64,000 nt of DNA from Lobulomyces angularis (GCA_027604685.1 JADHYX010000007.1:1-64000), one strand, 5' to 3'. Counted from the first letter of the stretch, positions 24,071 to 37,006 are shown. Program-made: numbers and translations. Notes: generated from the sequence alone by a model not told the origin.

Positions 24071-24551
24071 CTTTCAAATATATTCCAAAGAAAAAAATAT
24101 TATTAGTTCTCCTAAAAAAGTAATATTGTTTGGTTTTTTATCTTTTGAAGATTGTAATAGTATAAAAATACTTTTATTTATTAATTTTTTTGTATAAAAC
24201 TCTTTTATATTTTTTTTTTGAAAATTCAATAAATTTTTTTTTAGTCGCCAATCTTAAACACGACTGAAAAAAAAATTTTTTTTATGTTTTAAAAGAAGAG
24301 AATGTATTACAAAACTTCGATACCGAGGTGAATAGAAAAATAAATTAAACATTAAAAAATAATTATTTCTAGAGAATCTCTTTCTTATTGAACTATTTTA
24401 ATAAGAAAATTTTTTAACTAATCCTACTTTCCTGTACAATTGGAAAATCAAGTAAATTATCTTAAATTATTTACTGGGAATGTCTTAATTATTATCTTGG
24501 TTAAAAAAACTGTGAAGAATTATATTAAAATTTTAATTTTTAAAAATACAT
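24071..24551. other. Intergenic region
   Basis: AT-rich spacer between the ALG11 3' end and the F-box gene start (both minus). Nothing supported. Confidence 0.6.
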
Positions 24552-26332
24552 CTATAATACTTTGCTTAAATTATCTATAAACATTTTGGAAAAATTTTCC
24601 TCACTAAATTTTTCAGTTATTAAATTCCTAGCATTCAGTTGAATTTTAGACCTTTCTCTATAACTTAGCTCTAAGATAGTTTTAATCCCACTTGCGTATT
24701 CCTCCACTGTGCAGGCTAGATATCCTACAAAAAGATTAAATTAAAAAATAAAAGTAACTATTATTTACCAGTTTTTTCCCCTTTATAGTCCACGACAATG
24801 TCGCTTTTTGGTCCACCCGAATCATGAGCTAATGGAATTACCCCAGATGCCTAGATAATCAAACATAATTCAGAACTTCTTTCAAATTTGTATTATACCA
24901 TATATTCTATAATACCGATCCCGAAATGTTCATCTGTCATCGTATGTATTCCAATCGTAGCAGATTCTAAATAGTCAAATAAAACACTGTATGGGGCATT
25001 TTCTACAATTTTAACTGCATTTGACAAGTTTAATTCCATAATCACAGTTTTCAGGTCATCTATTCTCTTTCTTGAAAAACAGAAATAAAGTACAGTTTAC
25101 TTAGTGTTTAAATTGCTGAAAAATTACCGGTCTTCTTGGTTCCTACAACTACCTACTAAAATTAATTCGACTTTACCTTCAAATTTAGGGTTTAAATCTA
25201 AAAACATTTTAAAACTTTTAACTTGCAATAAATGATTTTTTTCTGGCCGAAATTGCGCGATCGAAAGAATAATTAATTTCCTCTTAAAATCATTTAATTT
25301 AATTTTTAGCATTGAAGTCGTGTCACATGGAGGATAAACAATTTTTGGTTCATTGAAATTAAATCGCCAGATATGTTTTATGTGATTTTGAGTCCATGTA
25401 GAGTTCACCATTACTAAATTTGTAAAATAACCTGCAAATCCATAGAGAACAGCAAAAAAACTGGTAGTTTAATAATCAAGAGCATTCTAAAATTCACTTA
25501 CTTATAATATATTAACTTGGCATTGCTTAAAATAGCACTTCCTGCAATTCTCTTGTCATTGTTAAAATTGGCCATACCATATTTAACATTCTTCAACATA
25601 TCGGTACTAAAAGATAATGTTAGTTAGTTGGACAAATATTACCTTATAGTTGGATAGTGAATATAGGCCACAACCACACAATCGAAAAAAAAATTTACGA
25701 CTGGATAAATAAACGAGTGGCCAATAGTATCGATATATATATCAGGAATAAAAATCCACAGCGCCTCTAATCCAACAATTATTGATCCTAAACTTTGAGC
25801 TATTAAAGTGAATCTAGGATACCTAAATATCAAAATGTTAATTTTCTCAACTGCTGTTAATAGATACTATACCTCTTAGCTTCAAGCCACTTCCACATTT
25901 TTAATTGAACAACTTCAAGACCTTGCTCAAAAATAACAATGTTAAACTGATCTTTCACCTTTGCTAAAAGTTCCTTTTTTGATTTTGGTATATCTGAGGA
26001 GTAAATTAATATTGTATAATGCGATAACTCCTTTTTATGCTGAATCGCATGTATTGCAGTCCAGAGTACTCTTTAAAGCATCAAAATAAATACATTTGTA
26101 AAATTAAAAACACAACCAAACCTTTCACCTCCTAAGTTAAAAAGAAAAATTAGATCCTAACCTACTATTAAAGTATACCTCCACCACCATCGCAAAATGG
26201 ATGAAAAAAGGCTATTACCTTATTTCCTATATTATGTCTAATTCTTTGTTTTAATTTTAATTTGTTTTTGAGTATTCTAAATAGGCTGGATAATAGAGCA
26301 AATGCTATTATTACTATTGTGAAGGTGTGCAT
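24552..26332 (-). CDS. ALG11: ALG11: GDP-Man:Man3GlcNAc2-PP-dolichol alpha-1,2-mannosyltransferase
   Basis: About 475 residues in nine or so exons, ATG 26330-26332, stop 24552-24554. An N-terminal membrane anchor (MHTFTIVIIAFALLSSLF) is followed by VIAFFHPFCDGGGGGER, the GT-B N-lobe donor-side motif of ALG11. Then DIYIDTIGHSFIYPVV, NSTWTQNHIKHIW, the GT4 segment LSIAQFRPEKNHLLQVKSF, and HTMTDEHFGIGIIEYMASGV with the E-x7-E nucleotide-sugar site, ending GGPKSDIV..TGYLA. It adds the fourth and fifth mannoses to the lipid-linked oligosaccharide on the cytosolic face of the ER. Its ATG lies only 65 bases from that of the divergent Sel1-repeat gene. Confidence 0.95.
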
Positions 26333-26397
26333 TGTGTGGTAATTTGAAAAATTTTTATTTTTTTAAATATATCTTCTAAATTTTAATACCCAGAAAA
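26333..26397. promoter_or_regulatory. 65-base bidirectional promoter space
   Basis: All sequence between the ATG of ALG11 (minus) and the ATG of the Sel1-repeat gene (plus). It contains a T-tract and TTTAAATATATC, which could serve as a TATA-like element. Both 5' UTRs must be very short or overlap. Confidence 0.5.
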
Positions 26398-27997
26398 ATG
26401 AAGTTTAGGTACAGATGAAGTCTACTAATACTTAATTTCTTTTTTTTACCTTTTTTCTTGACAGTCCTAAACTTTATTTTCCGCACTTAACTGCAAAACG
26501 TAATAATTACACATTTTCTTAATTTACAAATTGCTTTAGAGTTATTACCTCCAAAGGAGTTGCTACTACAAACTAAACTTCCGTTAAGCACTATATACTC
26601 ACTAACCAACTACACCATAGAAAATTACGATAATCGCAACAACTTGGACTTTAAAAAAAAAGTTCTTGAAAGTATCTCATTACTCATATTTTTTAAATTT
26701 TTCTTTGTTATATTATTATTTTTATCTAGTTATTTCTAAAAAATTTAATATTTGTAGTCACCAAAAGCAAAGTAGGCAGTTTAACTACAGTGGGTAAAAT
26801 TTTGACAAAGCACACACTGGAGGGGCAGAGAATAGGTTATGAGTTACTAAAAATTGCCATGGAAAATGGTGACCTTGACGCTGGTACAGAAGCCGCTATT
26901 AAATTTTTGCATTATATTAAGAAGTAGAATTTTAGGTTTTAGTATGGTAACTATGCTAGCTAAAGGATTACCGGGTGTTCGTAAAGACGAAAAAAAAATT
27001 TTAGAACTTCTGAACACGTTATCATTAAGTAGTTTATATTTTATTAATATTTTTAAAGTTAAATTTTTGTAACAGAAAATCATGGTCCCTCAAAATATGT
27101 TTTAGCACTTAAGTATTTAGATAATAATATCATGGATAATAAAAACATTAAGACTTTCTCGGAAGATGAGAAAGTGAAAATTGAGAAAGGAATCGCTCTT
27201 TTGGAGGAAGCAGCAGCGCTGGGATATGCACAAGCTTGTGCGCAATTAGGTGAATAATTAACATCATTTAAACAAAAAAGGATAATTTTAGCTATCCTAA
27301 CTACTTTTTTCTTTTTCGTAATTTTACTCAGGGCACATGTATCAGAAAGGAATTTTCGTTGAAGAAAATGTAAATAAAGCATTTCACTACTTGACATTAG
27401 CTGCTAAGGATGAAGGTAATGTTTTTTTATATTGCAAATTTGACGTTTAAAAGATTTTTCTGAGGCACAATTCTTATTAGGCAATTGTTACAATTATGGG
27501 GCAGGTGCTAAAAAGGATTTGCTGAAAGCCCATGAACTCTATTTGAAGGCTGCTACTAGAGGGTTAAGTGTCGCACAACATAATGGTAATAATAGTACGG
27601 TGATAGTGTTTTATTTTGTTGCGGTTTTTTCCCAGTTGCACTATCTTTTGAAAAGGGTATAAAAAACCCATCATTTCAAGAAGGCGGTCCAGAATACCTG
27701 ATAGAAAAGGAAATGTGGAAAGCAGTGGAATATTACACGCTAGCGGCGGAACAAGGATTCCAACTTTCTTGTCTAAACCTGGGAAAACACTATTTATACG
27801 GATTAAAAGATGGTTCAATAAAGCAAGATGTTAAGTTGGCGAGAAAATTTTTTGAAAGGTGTTTAGCTGTTGATAGCGAATTTAAAGTACAAGCTGAACT
27901 ATATTTAGAAGATGTTAAAGAAGTGGAGAAGTCACAGGAAAATTCAAAGTTTTCTAGAGAAATCAAATCAGGTGAAAGATTTTGTGTAATTATTTAG
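26398..27997 (+). CDS. Sel1-repeat (TPR-like) protein
   Basis: The start is inferred by exon joining: 26398-26408, 26465-26499, from 26540, then the exon starting about 26756. This gives MKFSPKLYFPHLTAKQLLPP, with every junction in frame. Sel1 units follow: AMENGDLDAGFSMVTMLAKG; LLEEAAALGYAQACAQLGHM; FHYLTLAAKDE; EAQFLLGNCYNYGAGAKKDL; LKAATRGLSVAQHN; and YYTLAAEQGFQLSCLNLGKH. Sel1 repeats are protein-interaction scaffolds. The frame ends GERFCVII, a possible CAAX prenylation box as in the fungal chitin-synthase activator Chs4/Skt5. However, a donor (GTGAAAG) lies just upstream, and splicing to 27996 would remove it. The N-terminus also looks mitochondrial-like, so the location is open. Confidence 0.75.
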
Positions 27998-28315
27998 AGT
28001 AAAACAACTGCCATTCAATATTTATAGTAAACACAATGTTTTTTTCGAATTAAAAATTAAGGGCATTATCCTTTCGATACAAAAATACCAGATTCAATTT
28101 TTCAAAACATTTTTATAATTTAAGATACTTTTTTAAAATATTGTAGAAAATGAAATATAGAAAATCAATCCTTAAAATGAATGTTTTTGCAGTTATCCTC
28201 TGCACATAGTTTCAAAAACTTTTGCATTAGAACTCCGATGCTGAATACAAATCATCATTGTATCAAAGCTAAATATTAATAAATAATTATTTTTTAAAGT
28301 AATAGAACTGTTTCA
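27998..28315. other. Intergenic region
   Basis: About 320 bases, AT-rich, between two plus-strand genes. No feature supported. Confidence 0.55.
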
Positions 28316-31048
28316 ATGATTATTCTTACTAGACGTTCTTACGAATTAGGTTTTTTAATTTTTGCTTTCTGCATTTTTGAAGTATTTTTTCACAATCACA
28401 TTTACCCAAAAAATACCTCGAGAAAACAAACTTTAGTTCACAAAAAGCGATCTGAACCTCAGTTGACTACATTGGAAAAATCCATATTACCAGATATATC
28501 CGAATCATTAAGGGCAATAAAATATTCAAGGTACATTGAGTTAACTGGATGGAAATTCTGTCCTACTTTAGAAGGTGCTCATTTTGATGCTTTAGCTCAC
28601 ATCTATCCGCTAAATGGATCTTTGGCAGAAATTAATCCTACAAAAAACATGATAATTAGTTTAATTGAAACGCAGGCGAAAGAAACCTTTGGTTCCATTA
28701 ATTTACTTTTGGAAGAAAAAAATGTGGATAGTTTGGATTTGAGAAGGTTTTCATGCTACTTTTCCGCGGAAGGAACCAATGGATTAGTTAATTTAAGTGA
28801 AACTAGATTTTTAAAGGAAATCAATGCCAAAAATTACTTTCCTTTTCTATCTCTTGAAAAAGAAAATGTTGCGGACTTGACTAATAGTTATAAACATTTT
28901 AACCTGGATTTTAACATTAAGCAAGATGAATCACTTTTTGATAGTTTTCTGGATGACAATCTTAATCATAACAATAATATCGTCGATGTAAATAGGGATA
29001 AATTAAAAAAAACGAAGAAAAGGAAGCTAAAAATTGCTTATTTAATTTTGACTCACGAAATCACTAGTTTTCACAACATTAAATTATTGATAAATAAATT
29101 GTCAACAAAGGATTCCATAATTTTGATTCACGTCGACTTAAAGTCAACCGAATTGAAAATAAGTTTAGAAAATTTGCTGCAAGAGAGAAAAAGCTTAGGA
29201 TTATTAGACAATGTATTTTTACAAAAAAAAAGCTTTGGAGTAATCTGGGGACACATCTCAGTAGTGCATGCTCAATTGGAAGGATATTTTGAGTTAATGG
29301 ATCTTGCCGAATGGGATTATATTATTAATCTTAGTGCTTACGACTGGCCTCTGAGAACAACTGCAGATATTTATGAGAGTTTAGTCAAACATAATGTTAC
29401 TAATTGGATTGAATATTGGAGAGACCCTGAAAGTATTAAAATTTAAATAATTTGGAAATAATAATATTTTAGGTTCTGCTGCTAGACTTTCACGACCCCA
29501 TGTTGCACTTTCAGATTACAAAGGAATTGTTCACGCATTTGAAACTGGATTGCGATGGTGGCCATTCTCAACTTTTCATGCCTTTAAGCATCATCAATGG
29601 ATGATATTGCACCGGTAAAAATCAACAAATTTTTTTTGTTAATAACTTTTTATTTTATTAGATCATTTATAGAGCATATTAGGACGGACACAGTAGCTAT
29701 GGATGTTTTAGCATACATGGAGCATACTTGGATTCCCGATGAAAGTTTTTTTGCAATAAGTACTATTCTTTTAAATTATCTTTTTATTAAACACCAAATT
29801 GCTTTTAAGTTGCAGTGAATTCGCCAATGTTTAAGGACAAAGTTATATCAAATTCGAGAAGGTATATTAAATTTGAAGGAGGTTGGCACCCAATTTGGAT
29901 AACTTGGGAGACTAGATATGACTTTCTAATTGGAGATAATCCAGACGATGGATACTTCTTTATCAGAAAAATAAATAGTTCAATGGAGCCTTTATTATTA
30001 GGTTGGTTAGATTCTAAGCTTTTTAACCTTACCCCTGAAACGCCTTGTCGAAAAGATGATATTGGGTATCGAGAGAAATGTTTCAAAGAGATACTACAGG
30101 ATGCTGCAGCTAAGTCACCTGATAATGCTATTATACTTATACCTGTTAACCGTGGCCAAATTAATGCTGCACTTAATTTGTATTGTTCCTTAGTGAGGCA
30201 GAAAATGCACACACAAACATTATTTTTATCATTTGATGCTGAAGCACATATCAAGCTTGTGGAAAAAGGATTATTGTCTTATTTTAATCCAACTAAAATT
30301 AAAGGAGTAGCTGACGCGCAGTCTTGGCATAAAGGCTCATTTTCTAGAATGATGCGACAAAAGCCTATAATGTGGCGAATGTTAATGGATATTGGTGTAA
30401 ACTTTTGGCAGTTTGATGCTGATACTGTTATAATTAAAGATTTTAGACCTTTTATTAATGAAAATGTCGACATTCATTTAGCTATCGACGAAAAAGACAA
30501 TCTGGATTTTGTCTTGAATAATAAACCAATTCCGAATACTTGTAATTTTTTAATTTTTAGTAACATCTTTTAATAATTTTTTAATTATAGGTACAGGAAT
30601 GATGTATTTTAAAAACTCTGTTGGAACTAGAATCTTCATTAATAAAATTCAAGAAAAATTAAATAGAGTATCCTGGATGGAAGATCAAGAAGCTATCAAT
30701 AGCATCCTTCGAACAGAAATATTTAGTCAAAAACCAACGATAATACTAGACAATTTTAAAATACCAAGTAGTTTCAAAACCAATCAAAATATTAATAATA
30801 ATAGTAATGTAAACCAACTCACTGATGATGGATTACCAAAACCAGTGATTGGCTTTTTGGGTCAAATGGAGTTTATTAGTGGACACTACTTTTTCAACAG
30901 AGAGGATTGGGAACTACAGCAATACCATGATGCTATTACAATCATACACGGTAATGGAAGGGAAGATAAGGAGTCTGCTTTTAGACCAAGAGGATTGTGG
31001 CTCTTAAGAAACGGCAACACCCAATGTCCGTTTGATTATCTAGCTTAA
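28316..31048 (+). CDS. Two-domain glycosyltransferase: GT14 (core-2/I-branching or xylosyltransferase-like) + GT77-like nucleotide-diphospho-sugar transferase
   Basis: About 860 residues, ATG 28316-28318, stop at 31046-31048. An N-terminal signal anchor (LGFLIFAFCIFEVFF) predicts a type II Golgi membrane protein. A ~220-residue lumenal stem or unknown domain follows. The GT14 domain spans about 29025-29990: KIAYLILTHEITSF, SIILIHVDLKS, FGVIWGHISVVHAQLEGYFE, YIINLSAYDWPLRTT, and TWIPDESFFAIMNSP. It is followed without a break by a second catalytic domain (30080-31048): IILIPVNRGQINAALNLYCS, GVNFWQFDADTVIIKDFRPF (DxD at 30412-30429), TCTGMMYFKNS, SWMEDQEAIN and GHYFFNRED, as in PF03407/GT77-type enzymes. 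Both catalytic cores look intact. Acceptor and donor sugars cannot be told from sequence. Confidence 0.85.
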
Positions 31049-31286
31049 AGATTACCTTTCTACTTAAATATTATCTTTATTCACATTTTTTTTTTATTTC
31101 TGCAAGCTTGATTCTTTATTTTATTCAATATAATTTATATAAATAATTTTATGTAATTTTTTTATTTTAAAAAAAAAAAATACACTTAGAAAAAAAAAAA
31201 TACAATTAAATTAAAATTTTATTCAACTAAATAATGAGCAAAAAAAGGAAAAATTTACCAAAAAATATATAAATAGTTTATTTACA

Positions 31287-32950
31287 TTACAGTTCTAATC
31301 TCTTTTTTGTTAAAAAATACTGCGTAAACCGCTGTTCCGCATAACTGGAATAATTAAAATCTATGCTACTTTTTGAAGCTTGGATAACACCTATGTAAAA
31401 ATAAAAAGAAACTTTAAATTTCACTAAGGTTGCAAAAACCTCACCCCAAAGTCCCCAAAAAATATGTGATAGCAGAGAATAAAATTCTGTTTCTTTATAT
31501 ATTTCATTTAATTCCTCAACAGTTACTTGGTAGTTCATTTTCTCGCAATTAAATTCTTTTAAATATGATTGAAAAAATAAGAACTGCTCATTTTTTGAAG
31601 GATATTTTGTGTAATCCAACAAATGCGGGTTGGCAGAGTGGTAATCTGCTGCCCATTCACAAAAATGGTTGCCGAAGTCATAACCTATAAAGTATTAAAT
31701 AAAAAAATAGCAGAAAAAACGCAATACCTCGATAGTTTGCAGCAGCATATTCAAAATCTACCAACATTAATTTATTCTTGTCCGAATTTAGCTGTAGTAT
31801 ATTTCCATATTGAAGCTACAGTTACATTTTAAATATAGTTTATATAAAAAATTAATTTTGGTATATTTTTACGTCATTATGGGCAAATACTACTGGTGAA
31901 TCAATCTTTGCTGAGAATTTCTTTAAGTGTAAAATTTCCTCTTTAATTTTTGAAAGATCAAATCCAGTAGTTTTGCTCAAATTGCCACCTTTTGACTTCA
32001 ATTCCAAATTAGAAACACTTGCCAAATCAAATAAGTCCCACAGCTTATCCCTGTATAATAAGGTTCAATTAATTCTTAGCTACTCATATAACTTTTTGTT
32101 TTTACCACAACTCTACATTTTTTTCTTCTTTTTCCATCGCAAATATTGATTTATGAAGTTTTGCTAATTCCTTAGCAATGATTTCACTTATTTTAGGTTC
32201 CCGCAAATTTTCCTTCACCAAAGTAATTGAATCAATAAACTCTTCAAATCTTCCATTATTAAATACACCTAATAGTTTAGGTGCACATCCTTGCTCGGAT
32301 AAGCGACATGCGCATAATAACTCTCGATCTCTTTCAACAAATTGCTCTACTCCAATCCCATAAACCCTAGTTTGTGTAAAGGTTGAGTAAAAAAAAACAA
32401 TATTTAGTTACCTCAAAAGACAAGAAAACTTTTTAAAATTTATATTAGCTTCTAATTTATAAATCATGTTTGTCATAGCACCAGTAATTCTTGTTAAAGT
32501 AATCACATTTGGGTCTGTGATGTTTCTCCACTGCCGTGGAAGTAATTTTTGTAATACTATACGAATAAAATTGGTTTTTAGTGTTTAGGTAGAAAGAAAT
32601 GTTATAGTAAATAAGTCACCTTCCAAAATTTTGGATTTTAACAAAAAACCATGATTTCCAAGCTCTCTTAAAAAATAAATAAAATTAGATGAAAGGAAAA
32701 ATTGAATATACTTTAAGGAAATAGTGTGATCTGAAGTAGGAATATTATAGTGAGCTAAATAGGTGAATATCCAAGAGCGAGTCAACGTTTCATGCGAGTC
32801 TACGATACTACCATCGAACGGATGTTCAAAATGCAGGACTTTGGAGGCCGTAGGAGAAAGGCTGTCGCGGTAAGTTTCGAGCGATGCATTTGAAGATTGT
32901 GGAGAGCTCTCCGTGAGCAACGGTAGAAAAAAAGTTGTTTCTGAATTCAT
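31287..32950 (-). CDS. Choline/ethanolamine kinase
   Basis: Starts MNSETTFFLPLLTESS (ATG 32948-32950), stop 31287-31289, about seven exons. The region near 32530-32400 reads LTRITGAMTNMIYKLEANIN (the glycine-rich nucleotide loop of this family). Brenner's motif VFAHNDVK is near 31880, the Mg-binding VDFEYAAANYRG near 31735-31770, and the family motif FDFGNHFCEWAADYH just after. The enzyme phosphorylates choline and/or ethanolamine with ATP in the first step of the Kennedy pathway of phospholipid synthesis, in the cytosol. Substrate preference cannot be settled by eye. The N-terminal ~35 residues are Ser-rich, like yeast Cki1. Confidence 0.9.
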
Positions 32951-33206
32951 TTTAGTTAAATTCCAAAAACGCCCCCTTTGCCACTTCAAAAAATTTATGT
33001 GTCAAACGTTAGGTTTTTTTTAAAAAACCTACCATTTGCACTTAAAAATGCATTTCATTAAATTAAATACTGAACATCCAAGTTAACTTAAAAAATCAAG
33101 TTTCTTTATCTCTTCTACAAAAATCTTTCTACGTTAGGTATGTTCAAAAAATATTTTTAAAAAATAAAAAATAATAATGCATGACCAATATTGAAACTAC
33201 AGTAAT

Positions 33207-36200
33207 CTATTCTATTTCAAATAGATCCTTAAAGTCTTTCTCACTTAACTTGTTAGTATTGCCCATCCCTTTTCCTTCAGATTTTAGAACCATATCCGCA
33301 ATCCTCTGCTTTTCTTCCTGTATTTTTTCTATCCGTTGTTCAACAGTATCTAAAAAATTTCAATCATTTCATTTTAAAGTTCAATTTAAATATGTTCATA
33401 TACTAGATATCAAAATTTTATGTACTTCAACTGGTTTTTTTTGTCCAATTCTATGGACTCTATCAAACGCTTGGCTTTCCACTGCTGGATTCCTTCATAA
33501 GATTTTATTAAATTTATTTTTTATCTTATTTTTATATTATTCAAAATTACCACCAAAGATCCAATAATATAACGTGATTTGCCATAACTAAATTAAGACC
33601 CAAACTACCACACTGAAGTGATACCAGGATGATATTACACTCAGGATCATTCTTAAAATCTTTTCTTAAATATTAAAACAAATACATTTTAAAAATTACT
33701 TTGTATCGCTACTAATCTTTGTTCCATTGACATAGACCCAGTATATCTCTCATACTTGATTTTTTGAGAGAATAATGGAACTTCAAGTAAATCTTTAATT
33801 TAATTTTTTTTTTAGTTTATTTTGAAAACTCCTTTACTTTTGTTGTTACCAAGTAGTTTCACCCACTGAGAAAATACTAAGAAAAACAAAATAAAAGTTC
33901 AGCATTATAATATTTACTTACTAACTATCTTTTCTGTGGTTTTTCCTTCATTTTTCAATTCGATTTTTTTTATTACACTTAAACACCTTTCTATTTTTGT
34001 AGAGCTACTCCAGTTTTTATCAACTTTAATTGTTCTAACATTATGTATTTGTTAAAAAAATAAAATAAATTAAATTAAAAAGTAGAATATATCACCCTGG
34101 GGTAACACCAAAATTGTCTGCTTTAAGTTGCTGAATTTTTTCTAATTCTTTTAATTCACACATTCTCTTTTCTTTCTCCATCAAATCCATCCTTAATTTA
34201 GCTTCTATGTCAAACTGTGATACAAAATTTTTGATTGATATTAAAACGCTGCGCTCCAAGTGTCCCCGGCAAACAGCGCATTCATTTTCAGCTTCAATTA
34301 ATTTGTCGGTACATACTAACGGTGAAAAAAAGTATGAGCAATTAACACCTTTTTTCTCGAAATTTCAATTAATTACTTTTACAAAAAAAATGGCCGCAAA
34401 TTGAGTTTATTCCACCTGAAGGATAGACAGGTTCCTCAAAGCAAATAGAACATTCCTTAGGGCCGTTTAAAAACTAATTAATATAAAAGATAATTACAGT
34501 TTCGAAAAATTTCCTATTTTCCTCATCTTCAAACTCATTCATTAATCTAAAAGGTAAAATTGTTTAAAATTACACAGACATAAATTATACCGATTAATAA
34601 TAACGTTATCCATTTTTGATATTAAGGATAATTCGATACTAGTTTTCTCCAATTCTTTTTTTTTCTCCACTTCTTCCACTTCGGCTGCAAGCTTTTCATT
34701 AAAGGTTGTGATTAAAGAATGATGGGAGCAAGCTTGCCGTAATCGCAGCAGCCATGCTAAAACATTGGTGTAGTTTTTCATTAACGTTCCAGCTTTTAAA
34801 AGTCTGAACAACATGAATATATTATATATTTCAATCTAAAATAAACCTCCTAATTTCCTCTCTTGCTTTGGTATAAAGTGCTCTGTACAAATCAGATTCT
34901 AGAGTAGACTGGAAGCATACTTTAACAATAAACTTTGTGATTGGTGGTAATGAAATCTAAATACAGTTGATTAATATTGGAAATGCTAAAATATACGATA
35001 GGGTGGCCATCAATGGTATCGGTTTTACAGCGGCGTAACAAAGTGCCTAAGAAATTAGGTAAAAATGGAATGAATTGTATACGATCCATTAAGGCATGTA
35101 GATAGTTCAAAGCTTCAGATTCTCTTCCACTATTAAAAGGATGCAGCACCTTTATTCGAAATATTGCATACTCGTTCAATGGTGACACTCTTAAAAATTT
35201 AAAATCTAGATAAAAAAATATTACATTATGCATATCTTTTAACCATACATGAATGCATTTCTACAAGTGAATTTTGAATTGGTGTTCCGGTTAGTAACCA
35301 CCGATATTGTGCATTTAAATTAAAAACAGCTTTGAATTTCACAGTATCCCTATTTTTTATTCCGTGGGCTTCATCAATAACAATTCGATGCCAATGAATA
35401 TGGAACAACGGACCTAATAGAAATTTTTTTAATATACTATAAACTATAAATCACCTCTTTTCGGCGGAACCTTAAATTTGGTGGTGCCTCCAAGCTCATC
35501 CTCTTCCCAAATAACAGCTTTTGCGCTTTTTTTAGCTTTCCTTGTATCAACACAGCTGTGTGGTTATTAATTCATTAAGTAATTCAAAGCAGGGTTGGCA
35601 CTTACTCTTCTTCTTCATTTTCAGCTTGTTCTTTTGAACTCTGACCCAATGCAAATTTCTCTTTTTTTTTTTTAATTGAATTTTTTTTTTTTTTATTCTT
35701 ACACTGNNNNNNNNNNTCTTTTTTTTTTTTTCTCCTTGGGAATCACTCTCTTCACTTTCTTCCACTTCAAATTCGGCTAACAACATTATTAATTAAAAAA
35801 AGATTGTAGTACCGGCTAGAGTAGATATGGGAGAAATCAAAACATCGAATTTCGAAAGTATTTTCGGATCCTTAATTCTCTTTGATCCTGAATATATATA
35901 AACCTTGTCAAAGATGCCTTTAATATTGAGTTACCGATTATATGCAAAAAACTGAAAAAATTACCAGTTTGCACCTTGTCAAAAAATTCCTATTAATAAA
36001 GAAGAGTTATAATATAACGCAAAAGATTTTACCACTTTCCACTGATTGCAAAGAGATTTCGGGCATAAAATTAAAGTAGGGTTGGTAGGATGGTATTTTA
36101 CTTTGTCTTCAACCATTGTAGCAATTGTTTGCAACGTTTTACCTATTCCAAATTATTTTTTTTTTTAATTTTTCTTCTAAGACAAGATACCAAGACCCAT

Positions 36201-37006
36201 ATCATCTGCCAGAATTCCACCTCTAAATTTTTCATTTCTTTCCTGATCAAGCATCCATTCCACACCAATTTTTTGGTGCTGCAGAAGTCCTACCTTTAAC
36301 TGAACGGGTGTTGGTATTCTATATAAAAATAGACCTTTTTAGATCCTTAAAAATAAAAAAAACCTTAAATGCTTTGGTCTATGAAATGATGATGAAGACT
36401 CAAGTAAATTTTTTAAGTTCTCAGATGATAACACGCTAGAGTCATTTTTGGAGGAGCCAGCATCCAAATTATCGTCTTCAACCTCATCTAACAAATCGCT
36501 CAACTTCTCTTCTTCATCTATTTGAGTATCAACATCGTCATCCATTTCTTCTAACTTAAATTCGCTATGTGGCAGTATCTCATTCTCACTCACTTCAGCA
36601 TTTTCCATAGAAACAGTTGCATTGACTAAACATTAGTAAAAATGTATCAAAAATGAAACTAACTTTGATTAGCGAATATCTCGTCATTGTCAGACTCTTC
36701 CATTTTTTTTTTTTTCATTGAAGTAACTGGACTATCATTAAAAACTTCATTACTTATTGTATCATAATGAGAAGATTTAGAAATTTGAGATGAATTTGAG
36801 ATAAAATTAGAGGTAGATGTAAGTTCTTTAGTGGTCAATGTTAGTTTTTCGTTAACTGAATTATTTTCACAAATTTTCTTTTTATTGGAAATTTCATGAA
36901 GATCCTCTTTAGTAATTGTATCTTTACTTTCTTCATCCTTTGAAAACTTTTGTCTCTTTGCAGATGGAACAAATGAATTTGATATGATTGAATCTAAGAA
37001 ATCCAT
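33207..37006 (-). CDS. SNF2-family ATPase with embedded RING finger (Rad5/Rad16/Uls1 group)
   Basis: ATG 37004-37006, stop 33207-33209. The N-terminal ~230 residues are acidic and Ser-rich. Motif I is [15 protein letters not shown] (about 36245-36140), then [12 protein letters not shown]. Motif II is [12 protein letters not shown] (35370) and motif [17 protein letters not shown]3HC4 RING finger ([21 protein letters not shown], 34450-34265) interrupts the helicase core, and the C-terminal lobe follows ([38 protein letters not shown]). ADDMGLGKT and [15 protein letters not shown] point to the Uls1 (SUMO-targeted ubiquitin ligase/translocase) type rather than Rad5. I see no HIRAN domain. A 10-N gap at 35707-35716 lies in an intron or acidic insert, so the model there is uncertain. 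Roles: DNA repair or chromatin remodelling plus ubiquitin ligation. Confidence 0.85.
35707..35716. other. Assembly gap (10 N)
   Basis: Run of ten N flanked by long T tracts, inside the SNF2/RING gene. It is probably an unresolved homopolymer or scaffold join, so the true length is unknown. Confidence 0.95.

Noticed and set aside
31623..31660. tRNA-like A-box string (GGTTGGCAGAGTGGT) suggesting a tRNA gene
   Set aside because: It lies in a conserved exon of the choline kinase (antisense of NHFCEWAADYHSANP) and has no matching B-box or cloverleaf.
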